From Magnetospirillum sp. ME-1 (GTDB lineage Bacteria > Pseudomonadota > Alphaproteobacteria > Rhodospirillales > Magnetospirillaceae): DNA of 64,000 bases. Position 1 is the first letter of the stretch, and the number at the start of each line of letters is the position of its first letter. The stretch is from positions 2,906,990-2,970,989 of the forward strand of contig NZ_CP015848.1 of NCBI RefSeq assembly GCF_002105535.1, read 5' to 3'. The notes beneath the pieces are model-generated. The model saw only the letters and a program-made list of their open reading frames with translations. It was not told the origin of the DNA and searched no databases. Shown piece by piece: positions 42,862 through 51,802 of this stretch. The translations under genes were made by a program, and so were the position numbers.

Positions 42862-44307
42862 TTACTTCTCCGGCCCGGCGAAGATGGTGTTGGTGCGCAC
42901 CTCGCGGCTTGATCCGTTCAGCACGAAGGTCACCGGCATGCTCTTGGACGCCGCTTTGTCGGCGGGAATGGTGACGTAAAGCCGGAAATCGCCCACCGAA
43001 TCGCGGGGCACCCGCAACTCGGCGGCGGCTGTGTTGCTTGCCCCGCCCACCACCGAGATGGTGGCTTCGGGGACGCCGTCCAGGCGCACGGTGAAGGTGC
43101 GGTCCTCGGCCTTCATGTTCAGCACCTTGTAGGCGTAGCCGTTGCGGATGGCGCCGTCCGACATCTGCACGAACAGCGGCGAGCGCTCGTGCAGCACGTT
43201 GACGTCCACGTCGGGCCGGGTGGTGAGGCGGAACAGCATCACCGCCAGCACCACGGCCATGATGCCGCCATAGATCAGGGTGCGCGGACGGATGATGCGC
43301 AATGCCCCGGACTTGCCGCAGCTGCGCGATTCGATGTTGTGGGTGGAATCGTAGGAGATCAGGCCCCTGGGCAGGCCGTAGCGGTCCATCACCTGATTGC
43401 AGGCGTCGATGCACAGTGCGCAGCCGATGCAGGCCAGCTGGTTGCCCTGGCGGATGTCGATGCCGGTGGGGCAGGCCTGGACGCAGGAGCGGCAATCGAC
43501 GCAATGGCCGCGTCCCTCGAAGCTCTGGCCCTTGCGCGCCGGGCCGCCCGGCTCGCCCCGCCAGGCCTCGTAGGTGACGATCAGCGAATGCTCGTCGAAC
43601 ATGGCCGACTGGAAGCGGGAATAGGGACAGAGATAGACGCAGACCCTTTCCCGGGCATAGCCGGCCAGCAGGAAGCAGAAGCCGCCCAGGATGGCGATGA
43701 AGGCGTAGACCGGCGGATTGGCGTTGCCGGTGAAGATGTCCTTCAGCATCTCGAAGGCGTCGCCGAACCACAGGGTGAAGCCGATGCCGCAGGCCGCCGA
43801 GAGGACCACCCAGATCAGGTTGATCACCGCCTTCTTGGCCAGCTTGGTCCCCGACATGGGCTGGCGCTCGAAGGCGATGCGCTGGCTGCGGTCGCCGATC
43901 ACCAGCCGCTCCACCGCCACGAACAGGTCGGTGTAGACCGTCTGCCAGCAGATGAAGCCGCACCAGACGCGTCCCGCCACCGCGCTCATCAGGAACAGCA
44001 GGATGGCCGACAGCAGCAGGATGCCGGTCAGGTAATAGATCTCCTGCGGCCAGATCTCGATGAACAGCATGTAGGCCCGCCGGCCGGGCATATCGATCAG
44101 GATGGCCTGATCGGGCGCCCCCGGCCCCCGGTCCCAGCGCAGGAACGGCCCCAGGTGCCACCAGGCCAGGGTCAGGACCATGGCCCACCATTTCAGCGAG
44201 CGGAAGGTGCCGCTGACGGCGCGGGGCTGGGCCTTGCCGGTCTCCATGTAGAGCGGAACCTCGCCCTTGTGCAGCGGCAAGGCCGGTACGGCAGGCTTGG
44301 CGTCCAT
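42862..44307 (-). CDS. ccoG: cbb3-type cytochrome c oxidase accessory protein
   Basis: 481 residues. Several membrane helices (about 30-230) are followed by a double 4Fe-4S ferredoxin region, CVDCRSCVQACPTGIDI and CIGCALCIDACNQVMDR, another helix (TLIYGGIMAVVLAVMLF) and a C-terminal Ig-like domain, as in CcoG/RdxA. It helps copper reduction for cbb3 oxidase assembly. The oxidase genes are not in the window, and no clear FNR site is seen upstream. Confidence 0.95.
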   Translation of the reverse strand: MDAKPAVPALPLHKGEVPLYMETGKAQPRAVSGTFRSLKWWAMVLTLAWWHLGPFLRWDRGPGAPDQAILIDMPGRRAYMLFIEIWPQEIYYLTGILLLSAILLFLMSAVAGRVWCGFICWQTVYTDLFVAVERLVIGDRSQRIAFERQPMSGTKLAKKAVINLIWVVLSAACGIGFTLWFGDAFEMLKDIFTGNANPPVYAFIAILGGFCFLLAGYARERVCVYLCPYSRFQSAMFDEHSLIVTYEAWRGEPGGPARKGQSFEGRGHCVDCRSCVQACPTGIDIRQGNQLACIGCALCIDACNQVMDRYGLPRGLISYDSTHNIESRSCGKSGALRIIRPRTLIYGGIMAVVLAVMLFRLTTRPDVDVNVLHERSPLFVQMSDGAIRNGYAYKVLNMKAEDRTFTVRLDGVPEATISVVGGASNTAAAELRVPRDSVGDFRLYVTIPADKAASKSMPVTFVLNGSSREVRTNTIFAGPEK

Positions 44308-44505
44308 GGCGGGGCTCTCCGGAATTTATATTAGGGGCGCACTATATTAAAATTGTCCTGAATTGTCTTGGGGCGAATCGCGCATGGAGGGGTTGCGGCC
44401 CGATGTCGACCCCTTGTTGGCCGATCGCCGGACCGCCCACAAAATATGGTTTGCTCCCCGAGTCCGCTTTTGACAGAATCGCCCATTCCTGCGGGGTAGG
44501 GGTTC

Positions 44506-45237
44506 ATGGACGTTCAGAGACTCGCCAAGGTGCTGGCGCTTGCCGCTTCCGACAACGATGCCGAGGCGCTGCACGCGCTGCGCACCGCCGGGCGGCTGCT
44601 GGAGGCGGCCGGGCTGGACTTCGTCGCCCTGGCGTCGCGGCTGGCCGAGGGCGGGCCGGTGGTCAGCGCCACCCGGCTGGAGGATCTGGAAGATACCGTC
44701 TTCGACCTGCGCAACGAAATCCGCCATCTGCGCTCCGAGAACGAGAAGCTGCGCCAGGGCGGGCCAGTGGCCGGGACTGGAGCGGCCGCCGGTGGCCTGG
44801 CCGCCGCCGCCCAGGACGTGGCCCAGTCCATCCGCCTGAAGGCGGAACTGGACGAGCTGCGCGAAACCCTGGGGGCCGAAAAGCGCCGCGCCGACGCCGC
44901 CCAGGCGGCCGAGCGCACCTTGCACGCCGATCTCGTCCAGGCGGCCGAACTGGCCGAACGCCTGGGGGCCCAGTTCGAGTCCCTGAAGGGCCGCGCCGAC
45001 CGGCTGGAGGCCGAGAACCGCCGCCTCGGCCTGGTGGCCGCCGCCTTGAAGGCGGAGCTGGACGAGCGCATCGCCGACCAGAGCCATCCCCTGCCGCCTT
45101 CCTTGCCGACGGTGACCTCGCCGGCTCCGGCCCCCGTGGTCCGGGCCGATCCCGCCCCGCGCCGCGCCAGCGCTCCGCCGCCCGCCGCCCGCCGGGGCAA
45201 GGCGGGCGCGCCGGTCAACCAGTACGCCCTGTTCTGA
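44506..45237 (+). CDS. Hypothetical coiled-coil protein
   Basis: 243 residues, cytoplasmic. Residues 1-55 (MDVQRLAKVLALAASDNDAEALHALRTAGRLLEAAGLDF) resemble the N-terminal DUF2786-like helix found in proteins that count small repeat units. A long coiled coil follows (LEDTVFDLRNEIRHLRSENEKLRQ, then about 110-195), and a Pro/Ala-rich basic tail ends RRGKAGAPVNQYALF. No function is assigned. It diverges from ccoG across 198 bases. Confidence 0.7.
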   Translation: MDVQRLAKVLALAASDNDAEALHALRTAGRLLEAAGLDFVALASRLAEGGPVVSATRLEDLEDTVFDLRNEIRHLRSENEKLRQGGPVAGTGAAAGGLAAAAQDVAQSIRLKAELDELRETLGAEKRRADAAQAAERTLHADLVQAAELAERLGAQFESLKGRADRLEAENRRLGLVAAALKAELDERIADQSHPLPPSLPTVTSPAPAPVVRADPAPRRASAPPPAARRGKAGAPVNQYALF

Positions 45238-45273
45238 CGCGGCACCCGGCGTTCAGACCGCTCGGCCCTTGAT

Positions 45274-45378
45274 GTCATCCCGAGCGAAGTCGAGGGATCT
45301 CCGCCTGGACCGGCGGTGCCGTCTTATGGAAAGCCGTGCCAGGATGAGATCCCTCCGCCCAAGGGCGTCGGGATGACA
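45274..45378. repeat. GTCATCCCGAGCGAAGTCGA...GTCGGGATGAC intergenic repeat (family 1)
   Basis: Left end GTCATCCCGAGCGAAG and right end GGGCGTCGGGATGAC are inverted; GAGGGATCTCC faces GAGATCCCTCC inside. It lies between the convergent coiled-coil and bacteriohemerythrin genes. Confidence 0.85.
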
Positions 45379-45391
45379 TGAAGGCCGGCGT

Positions 45392-45799
45392 TCAGACCGC
45401 CGGGTGGTTCTCGGCGAAGGGGCGGTAGCGCAGATCCTTGCCGATGATGTGGCGCATCAGCCATTTGGACAGGAAGTCCAGGGTCTCGGACGCGGTCACC
45501 GAGGCCGGGTTGTCGAGATGGCGGGCGCGCATCTCCAGCACCTCCTTGACCATGGCGCGGTGCACCGCCTGATGCTCCTCCAGGTCGGGATAGGCGCAGG
45601 CCGCCAGCAGCTTCTCCTCCTCGGCGAAGTGATAGCGGGTGTAGTCCAGCAGGTCGGCCAGGACGCTGTCCACGGTGCTGGTGGCGTCGCCGCTCATGGC
45701 GTCGAACACCTGGTTGATCAGCTCGACCAGCTTCTTGTGATGCTCGTCCATGCGGGCGATGCCGACGCTTAAGTTCTCCGTCCACTGCAGATAGGCCAT
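45392..45799 (-). CDS. Bacteriohemerythrin
   Basis: 135 residues, single-domain hemerythrin. Diiron ligands are in RMDEHHKKLVELIN (His20), YHFAEEEKLL (His and Glu near 57-61), LEEHQAVHRAM and LMRHIIGKDLRY. It would bind O2 for delivery, storage or sensing. The same domain is attached to the chemoreceptor at 17958. The upstream gap has a TTGATCAA palindrome, but not a proper FNR site. Confidence 0.94.
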   Translation of the reverse strand: MAYLQWTENLSVGIARMDEHHKKLVELINQVFDAMSGDATSTVDSVLADLLDYTRYHFAEEEKLLAACAYPDLEEHQAVHRAMVKEVLEMRARHLDNPASVTASETLDFLSKWLMRHIIGKDLRYRPFAENHPAV

Positions 45800-45848
45800 G
45801 CCGGGTCCCCTGTTTTAACTTTGATCAAGTCTAGCATGGCCGGGGCGG

Positions 45849-46616
45849 CTACCGGAACCCAAAGGCATCCATGGCCAGCACGCCGGAATCCACGTCCCGG
45901 TGCAGGCGCCGGGCCTCGCCGTGGGCGGCGGCGCCCAGGGCGACGAAGAAGGGCAGGATGTGTTCCTCGGTGGGGTGGTTGCGTTCGGCATGGGGGGCGC
46001 GGGCGCGGTAGTCCAGCAGCGCGGCCACGTCGCCCCGTTCCGCCGTTGCGGCCAGCCAGTCCGTGAACTCGGCCACTTCGGGCTCCACTTCGGCCTCGAC
46101 CTTGCGGCGGTAATAATCCTCGAGATTATGGGTGGCGGCGCCCGAGCCGATCACCAGCACGCCCTCGGCCGCCAGCGGGGCGAGGCGGCGTCCCAGGAAG
46201 TAGTGGTGCGCCGCTCCCGCCCGGGGCTGGACCGACAGCGGCACCACCGGCACGTCGGCCTCGGGCCACATCAGGCTCATCACCGACCAGATGGAATGGT
46301 CGATGCCGGCGCCGGGGTCGCGGCGGCAGGTCTCGCCCAGCCGGCCGGCGGCCCGCGCCGCCACCTCCGGCGCGCCGCAGGGCGCGTAGTCCAGCTGGTA
46401 GAGTTCCGGCGGAAAGCCGTAGATGTCGTTGATCTTGTCCGGCCAGGCGGCGAAGCCGACCACCGGTTCCGGCGTCTGCCAGTGGGCCGAGACGGCGATG
46501 ACCGCCGGCGGCTTCGGCATGGTCCGCCCCAGCTCCATCAGGAAACGGCGGGTGGGGGTGTCCTCCAGCACCATCATGGGCGAGCCGTGGGACAGGAACA
46601 GGGTGGTGAAGTCCAT
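45849..46616 (-). CDS. DODA-type extradiol ring-cleavage dioxygenase (LigB superfamily)
   Basis: 255 residues. It has the class III extradiol metal residues: His10 in LFLSHGSPMM, a second His in AVSAHWQTPEPVV, and GSGAATHNLEDYYR, as in YgiD/4,5-DOPA dioxygenase. GGAGGAAAG precedes the ATG at 46616; the longer frame to 46886 runs into the divergent regulator. The substrate is probably a catechol. It is divergent from a LysR gene and is not part of the lig operon. Confidence 0.9.
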   Translation of the reverse strand: MDFTTLFLSHGSPMMVLEDTPTRRFLMELGRTMPKPPAVIAVSAHWQTPEPVVGFAAWPDKINDIYGFPPELYQLDYAPCGAPEVAARAAGRLGETCRRDPGAGIDHSIWSVMSLMWPEADVPVVPLSVQPRAGAAHHYFLGRRLAPLAAEGVLVIGSGAATHNLEDYYRRKVEAEVEPEVAEFTDWLAATAERGDVAALLDYRARAPHAERNHPTEEHILPFFVALGAAAHGEARRLHRDVDSGVLAMDAFGFR

Positions 46617-46659
46617 GGTCTTTCCTCCAATGGGGAAAGAATAAGCTTTTCCAGCGGCC

Positions 46660-46695
46660 GGCAACAATGCAGGATGATTTAAACACATTGTTGCC
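46660..46695. promoter_or_regulatory. Inverted-repeat operator between the DODA and LysR genes
   Basis: GGCAACAATG (46660-46669) and CATTGTTGCC (46686-46695) are perfect 10-base inverted arms with a 16-base AT-rich spacer. It sits in the 91-base divergent promoter gap, 12 bases before the LysR GTG start, which suits LysR autoregulation and control of the dioxygenase. Confidence 0.65.
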
Positions 46696-46707
46696 TGGGA
46701 GGCATCT

Positions 46708-47637
46708 GTGGCGCCCCGTTTCGAGACCATCATCGCCTTCGTCCGGGTGGCGGAAACCGGCAGCTTCTCCGAGGCGGCGCGGCGTCTGGGCCTGTCGAAG
46801 TCCATGATCAGCCGCCAGGTTTCGGCATTGGAGGCCGATCTGGGGGTGCGGCTGCTGCACCGGACCACCCGCTCGCTGTCGCCCACCGAGGCCGGGCGGG
46901 CCTATCTGGAGCGCTGCCAGCGCATCCTGGCCGATCTGGACGAGGCCAATCTGCTGGTCAGCCATCTCCAGGCGGTGCCGCGCGGCCGGCTTCGGGTCAG
47001 CGCGCCCTTGTCCTTCGGCATCGGCCACCTGTCCGCCTGCCTGCCCGGCTTTCTCGAGCGCTATCCCGAGATCGAGCTGGAAATGGGCTTCACCGACCGC
47101 CACGTGGATCTGGTGGAGGAAGGCTGGGATGTGGCGGTGCGCATCGGGCGGCTGGCGGATTCCTCGCTGATCGTGCGCCGTCTCGCCCCCATCCGCCGCC
47201 TGGCGGCGGCCTCGCCCGCCTATCTCGCCCGGCGGGGCATGCCGTCCCGCCCCGAGGATCTGGACGGCCACGACTGCCTGACCCATGCCAACGCCGTCCA
47301 TTCCGAATGGCGCTTCGTCGGCGATGACGGCAAGCCGCAGCAGGTGGAGGTTCGGGGGCGCTTTCATGCCGACAACGGCGACGTGCTGCGGGCCATGGCC
47401 CTGGCGGGACTGGGAATTGTGCTGCTGCCCAGCTTCTTTCTCGGCGACGACATCCGCGCCGGGACTCTGGTGCCGTTGCTGGAGCGCTACGTGCCGCTGG
47501 ATTCATCGCTCAACGCGGTCTATCCCCATGGCCGCCACCTGTCGCCCAAGGTGCGCGCCTTCGTGGATCATCTGGCGGGGACGTTCGGACCCGAGCCCTA
47601 TTGGGATCGCGGCATCACGGTACCAGCCGCCACGTGA
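46708..47637 (+). CDS. LysR-family transcriptional regulator
   Basis: 309 residues. The winged helix is FETIIAFVRVAETGSFSEAARRLGLSKSMISRQVSALEADLGVRLLHRTTRSLSPTEAG, of the CrgA/DmlR-like subgroup. The effector domain follows. The GTG at 46708 has GGGAGG at good spacing. It is divergent from the DODA dioxygenase and likely controls it. The ligand is unknown. Confidence 0.92.
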   Translation: MAPRFETIIAFVRVAETGSFSEAARRLGLSKSMISRQVSALEADLGVRLLHRTTRSLSPTEAGRAYLERCQRILADLDEANLLVSHLQAVPRGRLRVSAPLSFGIGHLSACLPGFLERYPEIELEMGFTDRHVDLVEEGWDVAVRIGRLADSSLIVRRLAPIRRLAAASPAYLARRGMPSRPEDLDGHDCLTHANAVHSEWRFVGDDGKPQQVEVRGRFHADNGDVLRAMALAGLGIVLLPSFFLGDDIRAGTLVPLLERYVPLDSSLNAVYPHGRHLSPKVRAFVDHLAGTFGPEPYWDRGITVPAAT

Positions 47638-47812
47638 CCCCCTCGGCGGCGGGAGGGCTGGGCATGGGTGCGGCCGGAGCGCAGCGCGCCGCCATGGCCG
47701 CGACCCAGGCGGCGGTCAGGGACGACAGGGCGGCGAAGGGCGCCCGGGCCCCGTCGAGAACTTCCAACAGCGTCGCCCAGTCGGTAAGGTCTATGCGCAT
47801 GATATCGTCCAT
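47615..47812 (-). CDS. Possible small hypothetical protein
   Basis: Up to 65 residues (MDDIMRIDLTDWATLLEVLDGARAPFAALSSLTAAWVAAMAARCAP...). The stretch AALSSLTAAWVAAMAARCA could be an amphipathic or weak membrane helix. It fills most of the 204-base gap between the LysR and SPOR genes and overlaps the LysR 3' end by 23 bases. No ribosome site or homology supports it, so it could be a chance frame. Confidence 0.3.
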   Translation of the reverse strand: MDDIMRIDLTDWATLLEVLDGARAPFAALSSLTAAWVAAMAARCAPAAPMPSPPAAEGVTWRLVP

Positions 47813-47841
47813 GGACGTCGAGCCGATACGGTGATTGCCTG

Positions 47842-48633
47842 ATGAACACTACCCCTTGGAACGGATGCGCTTCTGTGAAGTCCTACGCAAAAGGCGAAAA
47901 TTTTCGACGTCTTGCGGCGATCGCGCTTCTGGCCCTTGTGGCGGCCTGTTCGCCGGCGCCCGAGCCCATGCAGACCATCCGCGATCACTATTTCTACGGC
48001 GGCCTGGCGGCATTCCACGAGGACATGCACGCCGAAGCCGCCCGCCAGTGGCAGCGCGCCGCCGAACTGGGCGACCACGAGGCGGCCCGCAATCTGGGCC
48101 ATCTCTACCGCCAGGGGCTGGGGGTGGAGGCCGACGGCCACATCGCCGCCGCCTGGTATCAGGTGGCCGCCGACGGGGGCGTGATCAGCGCCGATTACAA
48201 TCTGGGCATGCTTTACCTGCGCGGCGGGCCGGGATTGCCCCCGGACAAGGAACAGGGCATGGCCCGGCTGGGCAAGGCCGCCGCCGCCGGCTATATCCCG
48301 GCCAAGGTCGAGTTGGAACGTCTGGCGGCGCTGCCGCCGTCGGAACCGCCCGTTGCCGCACCGCCTGCCTCCGCTCCTGCGGCGGTGGAGGCGGCGGCGT
48401 CCGCTCCGGTTCCGGCCCGCATGCAGATCGGCTCGTACCGCACCAGGGCGGCGGCCGAGCAGGACTGGAAGCGCCTGCGCCTCAAGACCCTGAAGCCCGA
48501 GATCATCGCCAATACGGTCGAGGGTCAGGGCCGCTGGTACCGGCTGGTGGCGGTGGGCCCGGCCGAGGCCATCGACGCCTTCTGCGGCAGCGCGGCGGCC
48601 AAGGGCATGTCCTGCTGGTCGAGGAAGCGCTAG
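47842..48633 (+). CDS. Sel1-repeat lipoprotein with C-terminal SPOR-like domain
   Basis: 263 residues. A lipoprotein signal ends in the lipobox LVAAC (about residue 36). Two or three Sel1-type repeats follow (EAARQWQRAAELGDHEAARNLGHLYRQGLGVEAD, then AAWYQVAADGGVISADYNLGMLYLRGG). A Pro/Ala linker leads to a SPOR-like domain (MQIGSYRTRAAAEQDWKRLRLK...) that may bind peptidoglycan denuded of side chains. A likely periplasmic or envelope factor in cell division or wall turnover. Its stop overlaps the GT2 stop by 4 bases. Confidence 0.82.
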   Translation: MNTTPWNGCASVKSYAKGENFRRLAAIALLALVAACSPAPEPMQTIRDHYFYGGLAAFHEDMHAEAARQWQRAAELGDHEAARNLGHLYRQGLGVEADGHIAAAWYQVAADGGVISADYNLGMLYLRGGPGLPPDKEQGMARLGKAAAAGYIPAKVELERLAALPPSEPPVAAPPASAPAAVEAAASAPVPARMQIGSYRTRAAAEQDWKRLRLKTLKPEIIANTVEGQGRWYRLVAVGPAEAIDAFCGSAAAKGMSCWSRKR

Positions 48634-49601
48634 GCGTCCTTGTCCCCGCCCGGCTCGTAGAGCTGGCGGACGATGAACAGCGGGCGGCCCTTGACCTCGT
48701 CGAACACCCGGCCGAGATAGTCGCCGATGATGCCCAGCGTCAGCAGCTGGATGCCGCCCAGGAACAGCACCGACATCAGGATGGATTCGTAGCCGGGCAC
48801 GTCGACGCCCCAGATCATGGTGCGGATCAGGCGGAAGACGATGTAGAGGAAGGCCAGCGACGACACCACCGCGCCCACTCCGCCCCAGACCCGGAGCGGG
48901 AAGTTGGAGAACGAGGTCAACCCGTCGAAGGCGAAGCGCAACAGCTTCCACGGCGTGAACTTGGTGGTGCCCGCCGCCCGCTCGCCCTGGGTGTAGACGA
49001 TGGCGGCCTGGCGGTAGCCCACCCAGGCGAAGATGCCCTTCATGAAGCGCGAGCGCTCGGGCATGCTGTTGATGGTGTCCACCACCTTGCGGTCCATCAG
49101 ACGGAAATCGCCCACCTCGCGCGGCAGGTGCACGTCCGAGAGATGGTCGAACACCCAGTAGAAGCCCTTGGCGAACAGCTTTTCCGAGGTGCTTTGGCCG
49201 GTACGGGCGTCGCGCCGGGCGAACACCACCTCGAAACCCTCGCGCCATTTGGCCAGCATGTCGGCGATGGCCTCGGGCGGGTGCTGCAGGTCGGCGTCCA
49301 TGGGCACCACCGCCTGGCCGAGGGAGTGGAACAGTCCGGCCGACAGGGCCTTCTCCTTGCCGAAATTGCGCGACAGGTCGATGATTCTGAGGCGGCCCTC
49401 GCCCTTTTGCGCCTCCAGCAGCCGCTCCAGGGTGTTGTCCTTGGAGCCGTCGTTGATGCAGATCACCTCGAAGGTGACGCCGAGCGCATCCAGCGCCGGC
49501 ATCAGCCGGGCGAACAGCAGGGCGACGTTTTCCCCTTCGTTGTAACAGGGGATGACCACCGACAGGGTGGGGGGCGAAATCGGTCGCGAATTCGCGGTCA
49601 T
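48630..49601 (-). CDS. GT2 glycosyltransferase of the polyprenyl-phosphate type (GtrB/DPM-like)
   Basis: 323 residues. The GT-A start is LSVVIPCYNEGENVALLFARL, with the DxD-type metal motif in VVPMDADLQHPPE and FGKEKALSAG ahead. Two C-terminal membrane helices (VWGGVGAVVSSLAFLYIVFRLI and ILMSVLFLGGIQLLTLGIIGDYLGRVFDEVKGRP) match GtrB/ArnC. It would load a sugar on undecaprenyl phosphate; the GT39 enzyme at 32581 is a possible user. The longer frame to 49886 is not coding-like. Confidence 0.9.
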   Translation of the reverse strand: MTANSRPISPPTLSVVIPCYNEGENVALLFARLMPALDALGVTFEVICINDGSKDNTLERLLEAQKGEGRLRIIDLSRNFGKEKALSAGLFHSLGQAVVPMDADLQHPPEAIADMLAKWREGFEVVFARRDARTGQSTSEKLFAKGFYWVFDHLSDVHLPREVGDFRLMDRKVVDTINSMPERSRFMKGIFAWVGYRQAAIVYTQGERAAGTTKFTPWKLLRFAFDGLTSFSNFPLRVWGGVGAVVSSLAFLYIVFRLIRTMIWGVDVPGYESILMSVLFLGGIQLLTLGIIGDYLGRVFDEVKGRPLFIVRQLYEPGGDKDA

Positions 49602-49761
49602 GGGCGTGTGTCCGAAAAAGATCGTTTGTCCAAGAATGTCACCATGGGGACGTGGGAGCAACGCAGCTTTGCAGGCGATATTCATGTTGCGCACTTGCCT
49701 GAAGCGCTTGTCCATGGCACGGTCCCGCCGATACTTTCGACCATTCCGGGGCCTTTGTCCG

Positions 49762-50121
49762 ATGATCCGATCCGTGCTGTTTGCCCTGATGGTGGCCGTG
49801 GGGCTGTTGGGGGCCGCCGAGGCCCGTGCCCATGCCGTCCTGGTGGAATCCACGCCCCCCGCCGATGCCGAGGTGGTGGGCGCCAAGGTGGAGTTCCACC
49901 TGCGCTACAACAGCCGCATCGACGCCAAGCGGTCGCGCCTGTCGCTGAAGGGGCCGGGCGGCTCCCGGACCCTGCTCCCGGTCCAGGGCGCCAACGAGGC
50001 CGAGCTGGTCGCCCGCGCCGAGGGGCTGGCCCCCGGCCGCTATATCCTGTTCTGGGACGTGCTGTCGGTGGACGGCCATGTCAGCCGCGGTCAGGTGCCC
50101 TTCCTGACCATCGCACCTTGA
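49762..50121 (+). CDS. copC: CopC-like periplasmic copper-binding protein
   Basis: 119 residues. A signal peptide (MIRSVLFALMVAVGLLGAAEARA) is predicted to cleave just before HAVLVESTPP, leaving an N-terminal His, the first Cu(II) ligand in CopC. A second site shows as LSVDGHVSRGQ. There is no Met-rich Cu(I) loop. The ATG at 49762 fits best; longer starts would bury the signal. It is followed by copD after 13 bases. Confidence 0.88.
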   Translation: MIRSVLFALMVAVGLLGAAEARAHAVLVESTPPADAEVVGAKVEFHLRYNSRIDAKRSRLSLKGPGGSRTLLPVQGANEAELVARAEGLAPGRYILFWDVLSVDGHVSRGQVPFLTIAP

Positions 50122-50134
50122 GGGGCGCGCCGCC

Positions 50135-51724
50135 ATGCTGACCACCCTGCCTCCCGACATTCTCGCCTTCTTCGCCGTCATCCTGCGCGGTCTGCAACTG
50201 ACCGCCCAGTCGGTGGTGCTGGGCGGCGTGCTGTTCCTGCTGGGCTTCACCCGGCCGCTGGCGCCCCGGCTGGGGCGCTGCGTCATGGCCATGGAACGCA
50301 CCGGCCTGGCCTGGACCGCCAAGGGCGGCTTCGCCCTGGTGGTGGTGGCGGGGCTGTCCATCTTCGCCAATCTGGCCCAGTTGGTGGCCGGTCTGGAGAT
50401 TCACGCCCACGACGCCTTGGGCGCCGATTTCGTCCAGTGGAACATCATCATGGCGGTGGCCGCCCTGGCCCTGGCGGTGACGGCGCGCATGGCGGCCAAT
50501 CCCGCCCAGCTTTCGTCGCTGGCCCTGCTGGCGGTGGTGGTTCTGGGCGCCTCGGTGATGTCCAGCCATGCCTTCGCCCGGGTGGAGGAGCGCGAGTACT
50601 ACATCCTGGCCGACGCCCTGCATCAGGCCGGCGCCTCCCTGTGGATCGGCGGCATCCCCTTCATGCTGCTGGCGCTGTCCCATGTGACGGCGTCGAAGGA
50701 TCGCCTGATGGTGGGCATGCGCTTCTCGCACCTGTTCACCGGGGCGGTGGGGCTGCTGCTGGTGGGCGCGGCCATGCTGGCCTGGGGCTACATCGCCACG
50801 CCGGGCGCGCTGATCGGCACCGCCTACGGCATCATGACCGGGGCCAAGATCACCCTGCTGGCGGTGCTTTTGTTCCTGGCGGCCATGAACCGCAAGTCCA
50901 CCCGCTCGGAGGCCGAGGACAAGGGGCAGTTCCGCCTGCGCCGCTTCGCCGAGGTGGAGATCGGCATCGGCATCACCGTGCTGATGATCGCCGCTTCCAT
51001 GGCCTCGCAGCCGCCGGCCGCCGACCAGACCCAGCACCAGGCCACGATCATGGAGATCGTCGAGCGCATGGCGCCGACCCGGCCGCCGCGTCTGGTCAGC
51101 CCCGATTACGCCACCCTCACCCAGGTGGGCATGGAGCGCTCGGCCGCCACGGAAGTGGCCGACAAGATGTGGTCTGAATTCAACCACAACTGGGCCGGCC
51201 TCTTCGTGCTGGCCATGGGGCTGGGCGCCATGGCCAACCGCATGGGGGTGGGGCCGGCCCGGCACTGGCCGCTGCTGTTCCTGGTGATCGGCGGCGCCAT
51301 CATCATCCGCTCGGACCCGGAAAGCTGGCCCATCGGCCCCAAGGGCTTCTTCGAGGCCCTGGCCGACCCCGAGGTGTTCCAGCACCGGGTGGTGGGCCTG
51401 CTGCTGTTTCCCTTCGGCCTGTTCGAATGGGCGGTGCGGACCGGACGCCTGAAATCCGAGCGCGCCGCCCTGATCTTCCCCATCCTGTGCGCGGTGGGGG
51501 CCGGGCTGCTGCTGGTCCACAACCACACGCTGACCGATGTCAAGGAGCGCTTCCTGATCGAGTTCAGCCACATCCCCATGGGATTGTTCGGCGTGATGTC
51601 GGGCTGGCTGCGCTGGCTGGAGATTCGGGGCGACGGCAGGGCCAAGCGGGTGGCCGGCCTTTTGTGGCCCATCTGCTTTTCCATGGTCGGGCTGCTGCTG
51701 ATCTTCTATCGCGAGCTTCCTTAG
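50135..51724 (+). CDS. copD: CopD-family membrane protein with C-terminal extension
   Basis: 529 residues with many membrane helices. The first 270 or so residues have the CopD core with HAFARVEEREYYILADALHQAGASLWIGGIPFMLLAL, where the conserved His and Glu/Asp of the copper-transport family sit. The second half is an additional membrane section (from WSEFNHNWAGLFVLAMGLGAMAN) with His pairs such as LLLVHNHTLTD. It is likely to carry copper with CopC across the inner membrane; the role of the extension is unknown. Confidence 0.85.
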   Translation: MLTTLPPDILAFFAVILRGLQLTAQSVVLGGVLFLLGFTRPLAPRLGRCVMAMERTGLAWTAKGGFALVVVAGLSIFANLAQLVAGLEIHAHDALGADFVQWNIIMAVAALALAVTARMAANPAQLSSLALLAVVVLGASVMSSHAFARVEEREYYILADALHQAGASLWIGGIPFMLLALSHVTASKDRLMVGMRFSHLFTGAVGLLLVGAAMLAWGYIATPGALIGTAYGIMTGAKITLLAVLLFLAAMNRKSTRSEAEDKGQFRLRRFAEVEIGIGITVLMIAASMASQPPAADQTQHQATIMEIVERMAPTRPPRLVSPDYATLTQVGMERSAATEVADKMWSEFNHNWAGLFVLAMGLGAMANRMGVGPARHWPLLFLVIGGAIIIRSDPESWPIGPKGFFEALADPEVFQHRVVGLLLFPFGLFEWAVRTGRLKSERAALIFPILCAVGAGLLLVHNHTLTDVKERFLIEFSHIPMGLFGVMSGWLRWLEIRGDGRAKRVAGLLWPICFSMVGLLLIFYRELP

Positions 51725-51802
51725 CCTAGGATTGCCGAGGCCTTTGCCCAAGGGTCGCGAAAGGCGGCCCGCCCGGCGATTGAGGGGGCAAGAAAGGGTT
51801 CC

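Noticed and set aside
45800-45848. FNR-type site upstream of bacteriohemerythrin
   Set aside because: TTGATCAA is present but the spaced TTGAT-N4-ATCAA pattern is not.
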